Below are positions 33,149 through 41,976 of a stretch of 64,000 nt of DNA, piece by piece; within the stretch, counting starts at the first letter, position 1; every line of letters starts with the position of its first letter. The notes beneath the pieces are model-generated. The model did no database searches. It was not told where the DNA came from and was given only the letters and a program-made list of their open reading frames with translations. The stretch is from Bernardetiaceae bacterium (GTDB lineage Bacteria > Bacteroidota > Bacteroidia > Cytophagales > Thermoflexibacteraceae), in the NCBI GenBank assembly GCA_025056255.1, contig JANWVT010000007.1, forward strand, positions 62,001 to 126,000, written 5' to 3'. The position numbers and the translations under genes were made by a program.

Positions 33149-34513
33149 ATGTTAGAAAAATTTGAAGCCCTTTGCGTAGCATTTAGCGACTTGGCTTGGG
33201 GCTACCACTTGGTTGTTTTACTGGTCGGTGGCGGTATTTTTTTTGCCATTTACTCTGGTTTTAAACCCTATCTCTACTTAGGACATGCTATCGACATTTT
33301 GCGTGGCAAATACGACGATAAGCACTCACCCGGCGAAATCAGCCATTTTGCAGCCCTTTCCAGTGCTGTTGCTGCCACAGTAGGCATGGGCAATATCAGC
33401 GGCGTGGCAGTTGCTATTGCCACAGGTGGACCCGGGGCGCTTTTCTGGATGTGGGTAAGTGCTTTTTTTGGCATGGCTATCAAATTTTTTGACTGTACGC
33501 TCGCCATTATGTATCGCGGCAAAGACAGCGAAGGCAACATTCAAGGCGGACCGATGTACATCATTACCGAAGGACTGGGGCAACGCTGGAAACCTTTGGC
33601 AATTTTCTTTGCGTCGGCAGGCATGATTGGCATGTTCCCGGCATTTCAGGCGAATCAGCTTACCCAAATTATTCGCGAGGTGGTGCTACTGCCTAATGGT
33701 TGGGCTTCAGAAGACCCTTTTACTTCTAACTTGATAACAGGTATTGTCATTACAGTATTGGTCTCCTTTGTCATTTTCGGGGGCTTGCAACGCATTGCTG
33801 ATGTAGCTTCCAAACTTGTACCGACCATGGTGGTATTATATGTGGCATCGGTGCTATTTGTTATTATCAGCAACATTGCTCACCTACCTGCCTCTTTTGC
33901 GCTGATTTTGAAAGATGCTTTTTCAGGGGAAGCGGTTTTGGGTGGTGCGCTGGGTGCGCTTATTCTGACAGGTGTAAAACGGGCGGCATTTTCCAACGAA
34001 GCGGGTATCGGAACGGCACCTCTTGCACATGGTGCAGCCAAAACTACCGAACCTGTTCGCGAAGGGTTAGTTGCCATGTTCGGACCTGCAATAGACACGC
34101 TCCTGATTTGTACCATGACTGCACTTTCCATCATCGTAACAGGCGTTTGGCGAAATCCGAAAAGCAACGGCGTTGCTATAACACTGGAAGCCTTCCAATC
34201 AGCCATGCCCGGCTACGGACAATATGTACTGATTGCCTGTGCTGCCATTTTTGCACTGACAACTTTATTTACCTACTCTTACTTTGGCGGCAAGTGCTTT
34301 GGTTACTTATTTGGTGCAAAGCGGCAGCACTGGTACAACTATATCTATGTAGGTAGCATTATTATGGGGGCAGTGGCATCGCTCAAAGCAATGGTTGGGC
34401 TCATTGACGGCGCGTATGCACTGATGGCATTGCCTAATATGTTTGCTGCGCTTGTGTTAGCTCCCCAAGTAAAAACTGCTATGAATGATTATTTCCGAAG
34501 AATGAGCCAATGA
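33149..34513 (+). CDS. Sodium:alanine/glycine symporter (AGCS family)
   Basis: The 454-aa inner-membrane transporter has about ten helices. Family signatures visible are SSAVAATVGMGNISGVAVAI, GGPGALFWMWVSAFFGMAIKF, GGPMYII and FSNEAGIGTAPLAHG. It imports alanine or glycine with Na+. The ATG overlaps no upstream gene, and the stop overlaps the crtY start (ATGA at 34510-34513), so the two are translationally coupled despite unrelated roles. Confidence 0.93.
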   Translation: MLEKFEALCVAFSDLAWGYHLVVLLVGGGIFFAIYSGFKPYLYLGHAIDILRGKYDDKHSPGEISHFAALSSAVAATVGMGNISGVAVAIATGGPGALFWMWVSAFFGMAIKFFDCTLAIMYRGKDSEGNIQGGPMYIITEGLGQRWKPLAIFFASAGMIGMFPAFQANQLTQIIREVVLLPNGWASEDPFTSNLITGIVITVLVSFVIFGGLQRIADVASKLVPTMVVLYVASVLFVIISNIAHLPASFALILKDAFSGEAVLGGALGALILTGVKRAAFSNEAGIGTAPLAHGAAKTTEPVREGLVAMFGPAIDTLLICTMTALSIIVTGVWRNPKSNGVAITLEAFQSAMPGYGQYVLIACAAIFALTTLFTYSYFGGKCFGYLFGAKRQHWYNYIYVGSIIMGAVASLKAMVGLIDGAYALMALPNMFAALVLAPQVKTAMNDYFRRMSQ

Positions 34514-35697
34514 GCCATCACTACGACTACCTCATTGCTGGCGGCGGGCTGGCAGGTTTAACCCTTGCTTATGCTATTGCAAAAACCCCTGCATTACAGG
34601 ACAAAAAGGTGCTGATTATAGACCGCGAAGTCAAACATCGCAATGACCGCACGTGGAGTTTTTGGGCTGCCGAGCCGACTATGTTTGACCATATTGTTCA
34701 CCGTACGTGGAAAAAAATCAATTTTATTTCCGATACGCTCAACAGGCAATTTGAGCTGACGCGCTATCGCTATGCTACTATTCGCGGCATTGATTTTTAT
34801 CAGGAAGTAAATCAAGTATTGCAGCGGGCTGCCAACATTGCTTTTCTGTACGGCGAAATTACTGAAATAGGGCAGGCAGGCGAGCAAGCATATGCAACAG
34901 TCAACGGGCAGCGGGTTACGGGCAACTATCTGTTTGATTCGCTATTTAGGGCAGAACTGTTTAATCCTTATGATGCTGGCTACCACTACATCCGGCAGCA
35001 CTTTAAGGGCTATGTCATCCGAACGCCTCAGCCTTTTTTTGATGACAGTGCTATTACCATGTTTGACTTCCGCACCAAACAAAAAGACGGCGTTTATTTT
35101 TTCTACATATTGCCTTATGACAAAAATGTGGCGCTGGTAGAATACACCGGTTTCTCGCGCGATTTGCTTCCCGAAACAGAGTATGACCACGAACTGCAAA
35201 ACTACCTCCACAATCGGCTACAACTTGTTGATTATGAAGTAGAAGAGACCGAGTTTGCCGTTATCCCTATGACCGATTTTCGCTTTGAAAGTCGCAAAGG
35301 ACGCATCATACGCATAGGTGTACAGGGCGGTATGTCCAAACCTTCTACGGGCTATGCATTTATACGGATTCAGCGACAAGTAGAAAAAATCATCAAAAGT
35401 TTACAAACAAGCAGCACACCATTTTACAACGAAGCCTTTCGCCCTCAATTTAGAATTTACGATGCCATGCTATTGAACATTATGCACCGCGAGGGTTGGC
35501 AAATTGCCCATATTTTTTCAGCCATGTTCAGGAGAAATCCCATTGAGCGGATTTTGCGCTTTTTGGACGAGCAGACGCACTTAGGAGAGGATTTGCTGAT
35601 TATGGCATCTGTTCCGCCACTACCTTTTTTGGAGTCTATCTACAACTTGATTTTCAGGCGAAAGCCCATTAAGCAGATTAAAAAGTATAGAAGTTGA
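34510..35697 (+). CDS. crtY: Lycopene beta-cyclase (CrtY family)
   Basis: The 395-aa protein has the N-terminal dinucleotide-binding fold YLIAGGGLAGLTLAYAI, the cyclase motif NDRTWSFW, and the later VQGGMSKPSTGYAFIRIQ typical of CrtY-type cyclases. It makes the beta-rings of beta-carotene and derived xanthophylls at the membrane. No other carotenoid gene is in the window. It overlaps the AGCS stop by 4 bp and overlaps the convergent siaC-like gene by 20 bp. Confidence 0.92.
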   Translation: MSHHYDYLIAGGGLAGLTLAYAIAKTPALQDKKVLIIDREVKHRNDRTWSFWAAEPTMFDHIVHRTWKKINFISDTLNRQFELTRYRYATIRGIDFYQEVNQVLQRAANIAFLYGEITEIGQAGEQAYATVNGQRVTGNYLFDSLFRAELFNPYDAGYHYIRQHFKGYVIRTPQPFFDDSAITMFDFRTKQKDGVYFFYILPYDKNVALVEYTGFSRDLLPETEYDHELQNYLHNRLQLVDYEVEETEFAVIPMTDFRFESRKGRIIRIGVQGGMSKPSTGYAFIRIQRQVEKIIKSLQTSSTPFYNEAFRPQFRIYDAMLLNIMHREGWQIAHIFSAMFRRNPIERILRFLDEQTHLGEDLLIMASVPPLPFLESIYNLIFRRKPIKQIKKYRS

Positions 35698-36055
35698 AAG
35701 GTAGATTGACATCTTCAGCAAACTCTTGTCCGCTTTCCAGCATGTCGAAGTCGTTGTTTTGATAGTACCAATTGATGGTTACTTTACCTTTTTTGCTGCG
35801 TTGGTAGTCTTCCAACATATCGAATATTTCTAAGAAGCGGCGGGAGCTACTGGTATTGAAATAAATCATTTTGAAGTTGAAGACAATTTCCCTTCCAGGG
35901 GTTGCCAAATAATCGCGTAGCCACTTAATAATAGGTTGAAAAAATTCTACAGTATATTCATGGTAAGATTCTCCGGCAATTTCAAGCACGCCCGACTGTG
36001 CATCGAAGTTTACACTGGGAATGTAGTTTGAGCCGGCAATCGAAAAATTCTCCAT
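35678..36055 (-). CDS. SiaC-like regulatory phosphoprotein (DUF1987)
   Basis: The 125-aa protein contains YIPSVNFDAQSGVLEIAGESY, the family opening (a STAS-like fold), and FNTSSSRRFLEIFDMLEDY. Thr68 falls exactly at the residue number phosphorylated in Pseudomonas SiaC, within an NTSSS motif, so it is probably the phospho-acceptor. In SiaABCD the phosphorylation state decides partner binding. It lies 4 bp after the siaB-like gene, in one operon; its last 20 bp overlap crtY tail to tail. Confidence 0.85.
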   Translation of the reverse strand: MENFSIAGSNYIPSVNFDAQSGVLEIAGESYHEYTVEFFQPIIKWLRDYLATPGREIVFNFKMIYFNTSSSRRFLEIFDMLEDYQRSKKGKVTINWYYQNNDFDMLESGQEFAEDVNLPFNFYTF

Positions 36056-36059
36056 TTAT

Positions 36060-36617
36060 CTACAAATTGTTATCTTGAATGAGTACTGATAAAATGAAAA
36101 AACTATGTTTTTCATCCACAGGTATAAAGTCGTACTGTAGAGGGTTCTTAGCTTTTCTAAGCACCCCTACCAAACCTGTACTGTCTTGATCTTCTGGCGT
36201 ACGCAGCTGCTGACGGAAATATCCGCGCAATTGTTCATTATTGAGTTGATTGATATAATCTATTTTTTGGCGAAGTTGTGCTACCTCATCATTTTCTACC
36301 ATGTTGCCAGAGTTCACCGTAAAAGCACTTCTGTCAGCGTTAGTGGCTATCACCACAATACCCTTGCCTACCATTTTCTTGTCCGATTCGGAATAGTCTT
36401 TTTCGGCAGAGTACAAATTGATGTTTTGCACCAGTTCCACCATTACGCCGAAAATTCGCTTGCCTGCTAAGTCGCTGTCTGCCTGCTCCTTAACATTTCT
36501 ACCCATCATGGTTAGTACATCGGTGGTCATCATACCTTGAAAAGCCAGTAGGATATGATGTTCCTGTATTAACTTATAGAAATCGTAGGTAGTGCTACTA
36601 TGTATATTGCTGTTCAT
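36060..36617 (-). CDS. SiaB-family protein kinase (DUF6272)
   Basis: The 185-aa protein (ATG 36617; a TTG three codons upstream is also in frame) has FAFQGM-type strands and the GHKL-like N-box ELVQNINLYS (Glu61, Asn65) followed by VVIATNADRSAFTVNSGN. SiaB is the kinase that phosphorylates SiaC on Thr, and the adjacent gene encodes that substrate. A perfect -7 box TATATTTG (36631 to 36624, minus strand) is so close to the ATG that the mRNA may be leaderless or nearly so. Confidence 0.82.
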   Translation of the reverse strand: MNSNIHSSTTYDFYKLIQEHHILLAFQGMMTTDVLTMMGRNVKEQADSDLAGKRIFGVMVELVQNINLYSAEKDYSESDKKMVGKGIVVIATNADRSAFTVNSGNMVENDEVAQLRQKIDYINQLNNEQLRGYFRQQLRTPEDQDSTGLVGVLRKAKNPLQYDFIPVDEKHSFFILSVLIQDNNL

Positions 36618-36741
36618 TGTAAGCAAATATAAGGGTTTCGGGCAAAATCAAAAACGTAGAATGCAAGTGGTTTTTAAAAAATGTAACAGCACTATGCCAG
36701 TAGAACAGTTAAGTGCAGCTCCGTCTCCTACGTGCCTCTGC

Positions 36742-38058
36742 CTATTGCCAGCTTGTATGGGTGTAAATATTAGCTTTTAGGCGGTTGAGCATAGTATACA
36801 GTCCAAAGTAGGTACGGTTTAGATACAGGGCGTCTTTGGAGCCACGCGGTTTTTTAGATTTTCTCAACTCCTCCATTTTGGAAAGTCGCTCACCAAATTG
36901 ATAAAGTTGCATGAAGTATTCTTCGTTTCCGAAGTCAAATTTTTCTTCGCGAAAAGGCTTCACTGTCAAGTAAATCATTTCACTGAAAGTTTCCATGAAC
37001 AATTTTTTGAGAGCAGGGCTATCGTCTTCATAAATAAAGCCCAAATCGTAAAAAGTTTGTTCAAGGGCTGCTGCATCGTCGAAGATACGCGGGTTAATAA
37101 CACGGAAATGGGTTTTGTAGTAGTCGGGTGGAATAATTTTGACACATCCAAAATCGATGATACCCAGTGTGCCATCGGGGCGCATCAGGAAGTTTCCCGG
37201 ATGAGGGTCGGCATGTACCATCAGCATTTGGTGCATTTGGTAGTCGTAGAAGTTCCAAAGTGCCTGCCCAATTTGGTTGCGAATTTCCTGAGGCGGATTG
37301 TCTTTTAAGAATTCGTCTAAATGCTTACCCGTTAGCCAATCCATTGTCAGGATGCGCTTAGTAGTATATTCAGGATAGTAATGAGGGAAGACTAGGTGAG
37401 GAATATGCGCACAAGCCTTTGCAATGTGTGCGGCATGCTTCATTTCTAATTCATAGTCAGTTTCAGCGATGAGCATATTTTGCACTTCGCTCATGTAAAG
37501 GTCTAAGTCGCGCTCATTGAGCCCCAAAATTTGCACAGCAAAAGGACGAACCATTTTCAGGTCGGAGGCAATGCTATCAGCAACTCCCGGATATTGTACT
37601 TTTACGGCAAAAGTCTTGTTGCCTTTAGTTGCTTTGTGTACTTGCCCAATAGAAGCAGCATTAACAGCATCTTTGGTGAAAGTGTCGAACAATTCAGTAG
37701 GTGCCTTGCCGAAGAACTGCTGAAAAGTTTTCACAACTAATGGGTAAGAGAGGGGGGGCGCAGAGTATTGTGCCATCATGAATTTTTCTTGGTAGGCAGT
37801 AGGGAGCATGTTTTTGTCCATGCTCATCATTTGCGCTACTTTCAGGGCGCTGCCTTTCAGTTCGCTGAGGGTTTCATAGATATCTTCGGCGTTGTCGCGA
37901 TGCAGGTCTTCACGACTAACGCTGCTGTCTACCAAGCGTTTGGCATAGTGCTTAATGTAGTTACCGCCAAGTTTGACGCCGGTTTTAACAAACTTGGCAG
38001 CTCTCTCAGCTTTGGTAGTAGGGATAGTATCTTGGGCTTTGGGTTTTTCTTCTGCCAT
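36742..38058 (-). CDS. AarF/ABC1/UbiB-family atypical kinase
   Basis: The 438-aa protein contains the UbiB-type motifs: LKGSALKVAQMMSMD (where KxGQ reads Lys73-Val-Ala-Gln76), the AASIGQVHKA loop, VKVQYPG with the ATP-binding lysine, HADPHPGNFLM and IIDFGC. The family acts in isoprenoid-quinone or lipid metabolism as ATPase/kinase-like proteins. There is no evident membrane helix at the C-terminus, unlike proteobacterial UbiB. It lies 43 bp downstream of a TetR-type regulator on the same strand, a pairing I recall as common in Bacteroidota. Confidence 0.88.
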   Translation of the reverse strand: MAEEKPKAQDTIPTTKAERAAKFVKTGVKLGGNYIKHYAKRLVDSSVSREDLHRDNAEDIYETLSELKGSALKVAQMMSMDKNMLPTAYQEKFMMAQYSAPPLSYPLVVKTFQQFFGKAPTELFDTFTKDAVNAASIGQVHKATKGNKTFAVKVQYPGVADSIASDLKMVRPFAVQILGLNERDLDLYMSEVQNMLIAETDYELEMKHAAHIAKACAHIPHLVFPHYYPEYTTKRILTMDWLTGKHLDEFLKDNPPQEIRNQIGQALWNFYDYQMHQMLMVHADPHPGNFLMRPDGTLGIIDFGCVKIIPPDYYKTHFRVINPRIFDDAAALEQTFYDLGFIYEDDSPALKKLFMETFSEMIYLTVKPFREEKFDFGNEEYFMQLYQFGERLSKMEELRKSKKPRGSKDALYLNRTYFGLYTMLNRLKANIYTHTSWQ

Positions 38059-38101
38059 AATAGTGCATGTTAGAAAATAAGTTGCTAAAACTCATGCGCA
38101 A

Positions 38102-38731
38102 CTAACGGGCAAAAACAAACTTAATAAAATCAACGGTAGTATCTGCTATGTTTTTACCTAACAAGTCGAAAGCCAAGTTAACGGCTTTCTCAATAGCGGC
38201 ATCGGTTTTTTCAAAGCCTCGGCTATTGTCTTGTATCCAAAAGTTGATTATAAATTCCATTTGCCACCAGAGCAATTGGGCGTAGCGGTCTGTAAGGAAG
38301 GGTCTGTCCACTATTTCGCCTGTGTAGATGGCATCGTTTATTATTTTTTTTACAAAATCATCAAAGTTTTTTTTCAAGTCAGCAAGCAAATCGGGCTTAC
38401 CACACAGTCGGCGCTCAACAGTGTTTCGTTGTGCATAGGTTTTTTGGGCGAAGCTGCGAATGTTTTTAAGTGTTTCTACATAGCCATAGTACATGGCGAG
38501 CATCTTTTCGCGAGCATTGTATTGGTCATATACGTTGTCGTTTTGCAATTTTGCAACCGTATCGTTGAAGGCGTCGCCCCAAATAGCTGCTTCTAGTGCA
38601 TCGAAGGAGGCATAGTGTTCGTAAAAAGTCTTCTCCTCCATGTTGATGCTTTGCATAAATGCAAACACCGATGCTGGACGCTTGCCATGATTCAGTAAAT
38701 AGCGGATGTATTCTTTTTTAATTTGCTCCAT
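38102..38731 (-). CDS. TetR-family transcriptional regulator
   Basis: The 209-aa protein has an N-terminal HTH (about 5-48; NMEEKTFYEHYASFDALEAAI is the recognition helix region) and an all-helical C-terminal ligand domain rich in aromatic residues (LLWWQMEFIINFWIQD). The ligand is unknown. It precedes the AarF-like gene (43 bp) and probably regulates that operon. Confidence 0.85.
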   Translation of the reverse strand: MEQIKKEYIRYLLNHGKRPASVFAFMQSINMEEKTFYEHYASFDALEAAIWGDAFNDTVAKLQNDNVYDQYNAREKMLAMYYGYVETLKNIRSFAQKTYAQRNTVERRLCGKPDLLADLKKNFDDFVKKIINDAIYTGEIVDRPFLTDRYAQLLWWQMEFIINFWIQDNSRGFEKTDAAIEKAVNLAFDLLGKNIADTTVDFIKFVFAR

Positions 38732-38867
38732 AAAAAGGCGACTTTATGCCATTGATTTCAGGTATTTTAACTGCTTACAAAGCGAAAAGGTTCGTTAAAA
38801 ACAACAAAAAGCCGCTTTGTTATTGTAAAAGCGGCTGCAAAGCATGTGTAAATGAGATGTTGATGTA

Positions 38868-41498
38868 TTACTGGTCGTTTTGTTCGCCTTGTTTGAGGTC
38901 GTCGTTGTTGATAGATTTTTTGCGACGCGGGCGCGCTGACTCACCAAAGCCCATTTTACCGAAATTATAGTTGAATGTGATGCGAACAGCGCGGTTATAT
39001 ACGTTGCGCAAAATATTTTGACTGAAAGCGTCGGTAGCAAATTGTGACTCGATGCGCAACGCACGACGGAAGATGTTGTCAGCGCCAAATGTAATGCCTC
39101 CTTTTTTGTTGAGGATATCTTTCTTAATGCCAAATGAATAGAAGCTAAACACGCCTTGTGTGCCTTGTAGTTGTACGGTTGGCGAGTTGACAAAACCAAA
39201 GCCTTGTGCACTCCACCCTTTTCCAAAAGTGTACTGAGTATTGAAATTGGCGCTGTATTGCCATCCGCTGTTGCTGCTACCAAGTGCAGGACTATTAAAC
39301 TGCACATACAGAACATTGAAAGTACCGCTGATGCGCCATGCAGAGGTAACTTGTACAGAGCCAAAAGCACTAGCTCCCAACACGCGGTTCTGGGCTACGT
39401 TGTCGAAGGTAGTGCTGGATACGCCCGATTCATCGACACTGATAACTGTGCTGATGGCATTGTTAGTTTGCCGCCAAAAGGTGCTCACTGTTAGTGAACT
39501 GCGGTTGATGAAGGCGCTATAGCTCAGTTCAGTGTTGTGGGTAAGTTCGGGTAACAGTTGTGGGTTACCAAATCGGATGTTGTTCGGGTCTGCAAGATTC
39601 ACAAAGGGATTCAGCACGCCGATGCCCGGACGCTGGATGCGGCGATTGTAAGCCAACTTAATCGTATTGCCTTGTTTAAGTGTTTTAGAAAGGGCAATGT
39701 TGGGAATCAGATTGCCAAAATTTTGAGTGAAACGGTTGTTGTTTAAAGGTAGCCAACCCAAAATATCTGTATATTCATAGCGGATACCTGTTTTAATGCC
39801 AAATTTGGATTTGGTAGTATAGCCATAGCTGACGTAAGCTGCTACCACGTTCTGGTCGTAATCTAAGGCGTTATTGCGAGCAGGATTAATTACAAAACGA
39901 TTTTGCTCAAAGTTAAACGTGGCAAAGTCGTTACTACTTGTAACTTTCCGCAATATAGCTTTGCTACCAGTCTCAAGAGTACTTTGCTCGTTGATAGGGT
40001 GTGTATAGTCTAACTGAAAAGTAACTTCTCGGTTAGTATTGCGGTTGTCGTTTCGCTCGCGGTAATCTAACTGATTGAGAGGTGTAAATTGGTCTAAACT
40101 GTATCGGTCAATTCCTTTGTTGAGCGTATAGAGGGCAAGAATTGCCAACTCTTGTTGTGGTTTGTTGAATGTACGCGTATAATCAATGTTAAAAGTGTAG
40201 TTATTGCTCACCTCAGTAGAATTCACGTCGCGGGTAAATTGGCGAACCACTGTAGTATTTTGACCAAAGACAGTTGCTTGATTTTGGTCATCCCAAAAAC
40301 CGCGCTTGCCAAATCGAACCCCAGTTGAAATATTGCTTTTAGGACTAATTTCGTAGTCTGCATTGAGTTGAACCCTACCGAAAATGCGATAACCAAAGCC
40401 ATCATCCGTACGGTTGACAAAACTGGTTTGTCCATTGGGTAAAAGGTTAGTGCGATTGTTATAGCCGTCGTTCCACACATACACTGCCCGCCCACCACCG
40501 TTGAGCGAAAGCCCAAGTTTACCAGTGCGGAAGTTCAATCCCCCGTCCATATTGCTGCTGCGCGTACCAGCAGAAACATTGACGTTGCCGCTCATGCCTT
40601 GGATAGTATTTTTCTTGGTGATAATGTTGATAATGCCAGATGTTCCTTCGGCATCGTAGCGAGCAGAAGGGCTGGTAATCACTTCTACGCTTTTAATCAT
40701 TTCGGCAGGAATTTGACGCAAGGCATCGGCTACGGTAGCAGCCATAATGGTACTAGGCTTATTATTGATAAGTACCTGTACATTGCTGCTTCCACGAAGT
40801 TGTACGTTGCCATCTATATCCACAGAAAGAAGTGGCACTTTGCGCAGCACTTCAGTGGCATCGCTACCTGCATTAGTTACATCTTTTTCAGCATTGTAGG
40901 TGATGCGGTCAACTTTATCTTCTACGAGGTCTTTCTGGTCAACAATTTCAATCTCATTTAGCAATTTTACTTCGGCAGGTAATACGATATTGCCCAATTG
41001 CACAACCGAACGGTCATTGGCAAGGGTCACATTGTCTAAGGTAATGGTTTGGTAACCCACAAAGCTAACAGCTACTTTGTAAGTACCTGCTGCTACCTTG
41101 CTAATAGTAAATTGTCCTTTCTCATTAGTAATGGTGCCGTCGATAGGCTTACCGGTGGTTTTATCTAACAAGGCAACTGTTGCAAACTCTACGGGCTGCT
41201 TATTGGCAGAGTCTAACACTGTACCTGTAATTTTACCGTTGCCTTTTTGCGGTATCTCAGTAGTGGTAACCGATTTCTCTGCTGCCTCAATCCATTGCTG
41301 GATTTGTTGTAGTTGCTCTGGTGTAGGGCGATTGCCCTGCGAAAACCATTGGCGTATTTGCTCCTGTTGCTGCGGAGGAAGTAGTTGAATTTTCTCGCGC
41401 CACTGCGCACTTTGTCCTTGTTGCGGAGGGAACTGAGCCATGGAAAGCTGAATAAAACCAACCAAAGCGCCTAAAAGGAGTAAAAATGAACGATACAT
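38868..41498 (-). CDS. Outer-membrane beta-barrel receptor (TonB-receptor-like) with N-terminal carboxypeptidase-regulatory domain
   Basis: The 876-aa protein has a signal peptide (about 1-21), then a Gln/Pro-rich stretch (about 24-80; repeated QQ.QIRQW motifs) and a CarboxypepD_reg-like domain (about 88-170; ITGTVLDSANKQPVEFATV). A plug domain follows (about 190-310; QVLINNKPST, EVITSPSARYDAEGTSGIINIITKK), then a barrel of about 550 residues. The C-terminus is not an aromatic strand end but a charged tail after GKMGFG. No TonB box is obvious and no SusD-like gene follows, so it belongs to the outer-membrane beta-barrel subgroup with unknown substrate. Confidence 0.88.
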   Translation of the reverse strand: MYRSFLLLLGALVGFIQLSMAQFPPQQGQSAQWREKIQLLPPQQQEQIRQWFSQGNRPTPEQLQQIQQWIEAAEKSVTTTEIPQKGNGKITGTVLDSANKQPVEFATVALLDKTTGKPIDGTITNEKGQFTISKVAAGTYKVAVSFVGYQTITLDNVTLANDRSVVQLGNIVLPAEVKLLNEIEIVDQKDLVEDKVDRITYNAEKDVTNAGSDATEVLRKVPLLSVDIDGNVQLRGSSNVQVLINNKPSTIMAATVADALRQIPAEMIKSVEVITSPSARYDAEGTSGIINIITKKNTIQGMSGNVNVSAGTRSSNMDGGLNFRTGKLGLSLNGGGRAVYVWNDGYNNRTNLLPNGQTSFVNRTDDGFGYRIFGRVQLNADYEISPKSNISTGVRFGKRGFWDDQNQATVFGQNTTVVRQFTRDVNSTEVSNNYTFNIDYTRTFNKPQQELAILALYTLNKGIDRYSLDQFTPLNQLDYRERNDNRNTNREVTFQLDYTHPINEQSTLETGSKAILRKVTSSNDFATFNFEQNRFVINPARNNALDYDQNVVAAYVSYGYTTKSKFGIKTGIRYEYTDILGWLPLNNNRFTQNFGNLIPNIALSKTLKQGNTIKLAYNRRIQRPGIGVLNPFVNLADPNNIRFGNPQLLPELTHNTELSYSAFINRSSLTVSTFWRQTNNAISTVISVDESGVSSTTFDNVAQNRVLGASAFGSVQVTSAWRISGTFNVLYVQFNSPALGSSNSGWQYSANFNTQYTFGKGWSAQGFGFVNSPTVQLQGTQGVFSFYSFGIKKDILNKKGGITFGADNIFRRALRIESQFATDAFSQNILRNVYNRAVRITFNYNFGKMGFGESARPRRKKSINNDDLKQGEQNDQ

Positions 41499-41782
41499 TA
41501 GTAATGAGACAGTTAAAATAAGACAATAAACTTGTTATAACAATTATCTAATACAATACCACAAAAATTAGTGATTTGTAAATCAGCTTGTTATGAAACA
41601 AGATAACCTTCTCAACTGTTTGCAGATGTTCGAAAATGAACAGTGTTATTGCAAAAATGAACACCGACTAACAAAGCCGCGTACAATCCTTATTTTTAGA
41701 GGATAGCTATAAAAAAACAACCTATGCAAATTTGCTTTAATAAACTTTATTTAACAGAACTGTATTACATACTGCATTTTCT
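41499..41782. other. Divergent intergenic region, receptor-proximal part
   Basis: This is AT-rich sequence between the receptor gene and the giant gene. I see no gene and no clear -7 box for the receptor. Confidence 0.4.
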
Positions 41783-41838
41783 TATCGGATTTTTTCAATA
41801 GTTTATCTGATAAAACACTGAATTATATCGGATTTTTT
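41783..41838. promoter_or_regulatory. Three phased TATCNGAT boxes upstream of the giant gene
   Basis: TATCGGAT (41783), TATCTGAT (41804) and TATCGGAT (41826) are spaced 21 and 22 bp, about two DNA turns. The outer two extend to an identical 13-mer (TATCGGATTTTTT). The array ends about 55 bp upstream of the -7 box at 41894, in an activator-like position. Confidence 0.45.
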
Positions 41839-41893
41839 GTTCATTTCATCGAAACAGCCTTTCCTGTATCCATTCGCGAGTGTTTTTGTTGAG

Positions 41894-41901
41894 TAACTTT
41901 G
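41894..41901 (+). promoter_or_regulatory. -7 box of the giant adhesin gene
   Basis: TAACTTTG matches TAnnTTTG exactly. There is no good TTG at -33, which fits an activator-dependent promoter. The transcript would begin near 41908, about 69 nt before the ATG at 41977. Confidence 0.5.
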
Positions 41902-41976
41902 TTATAAAAAATTAGCATATCACACTTTATTCTTACATAAGTGATAGCTACCCGTGGAAATAATAAAGTTTATATT

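Noticed and set aside
38795-39370. 191-codon minus-strand frame overlapping the receptor gene
   Set aside because: Out-of-frame shadow of the barrel gene, whose domains are clear.
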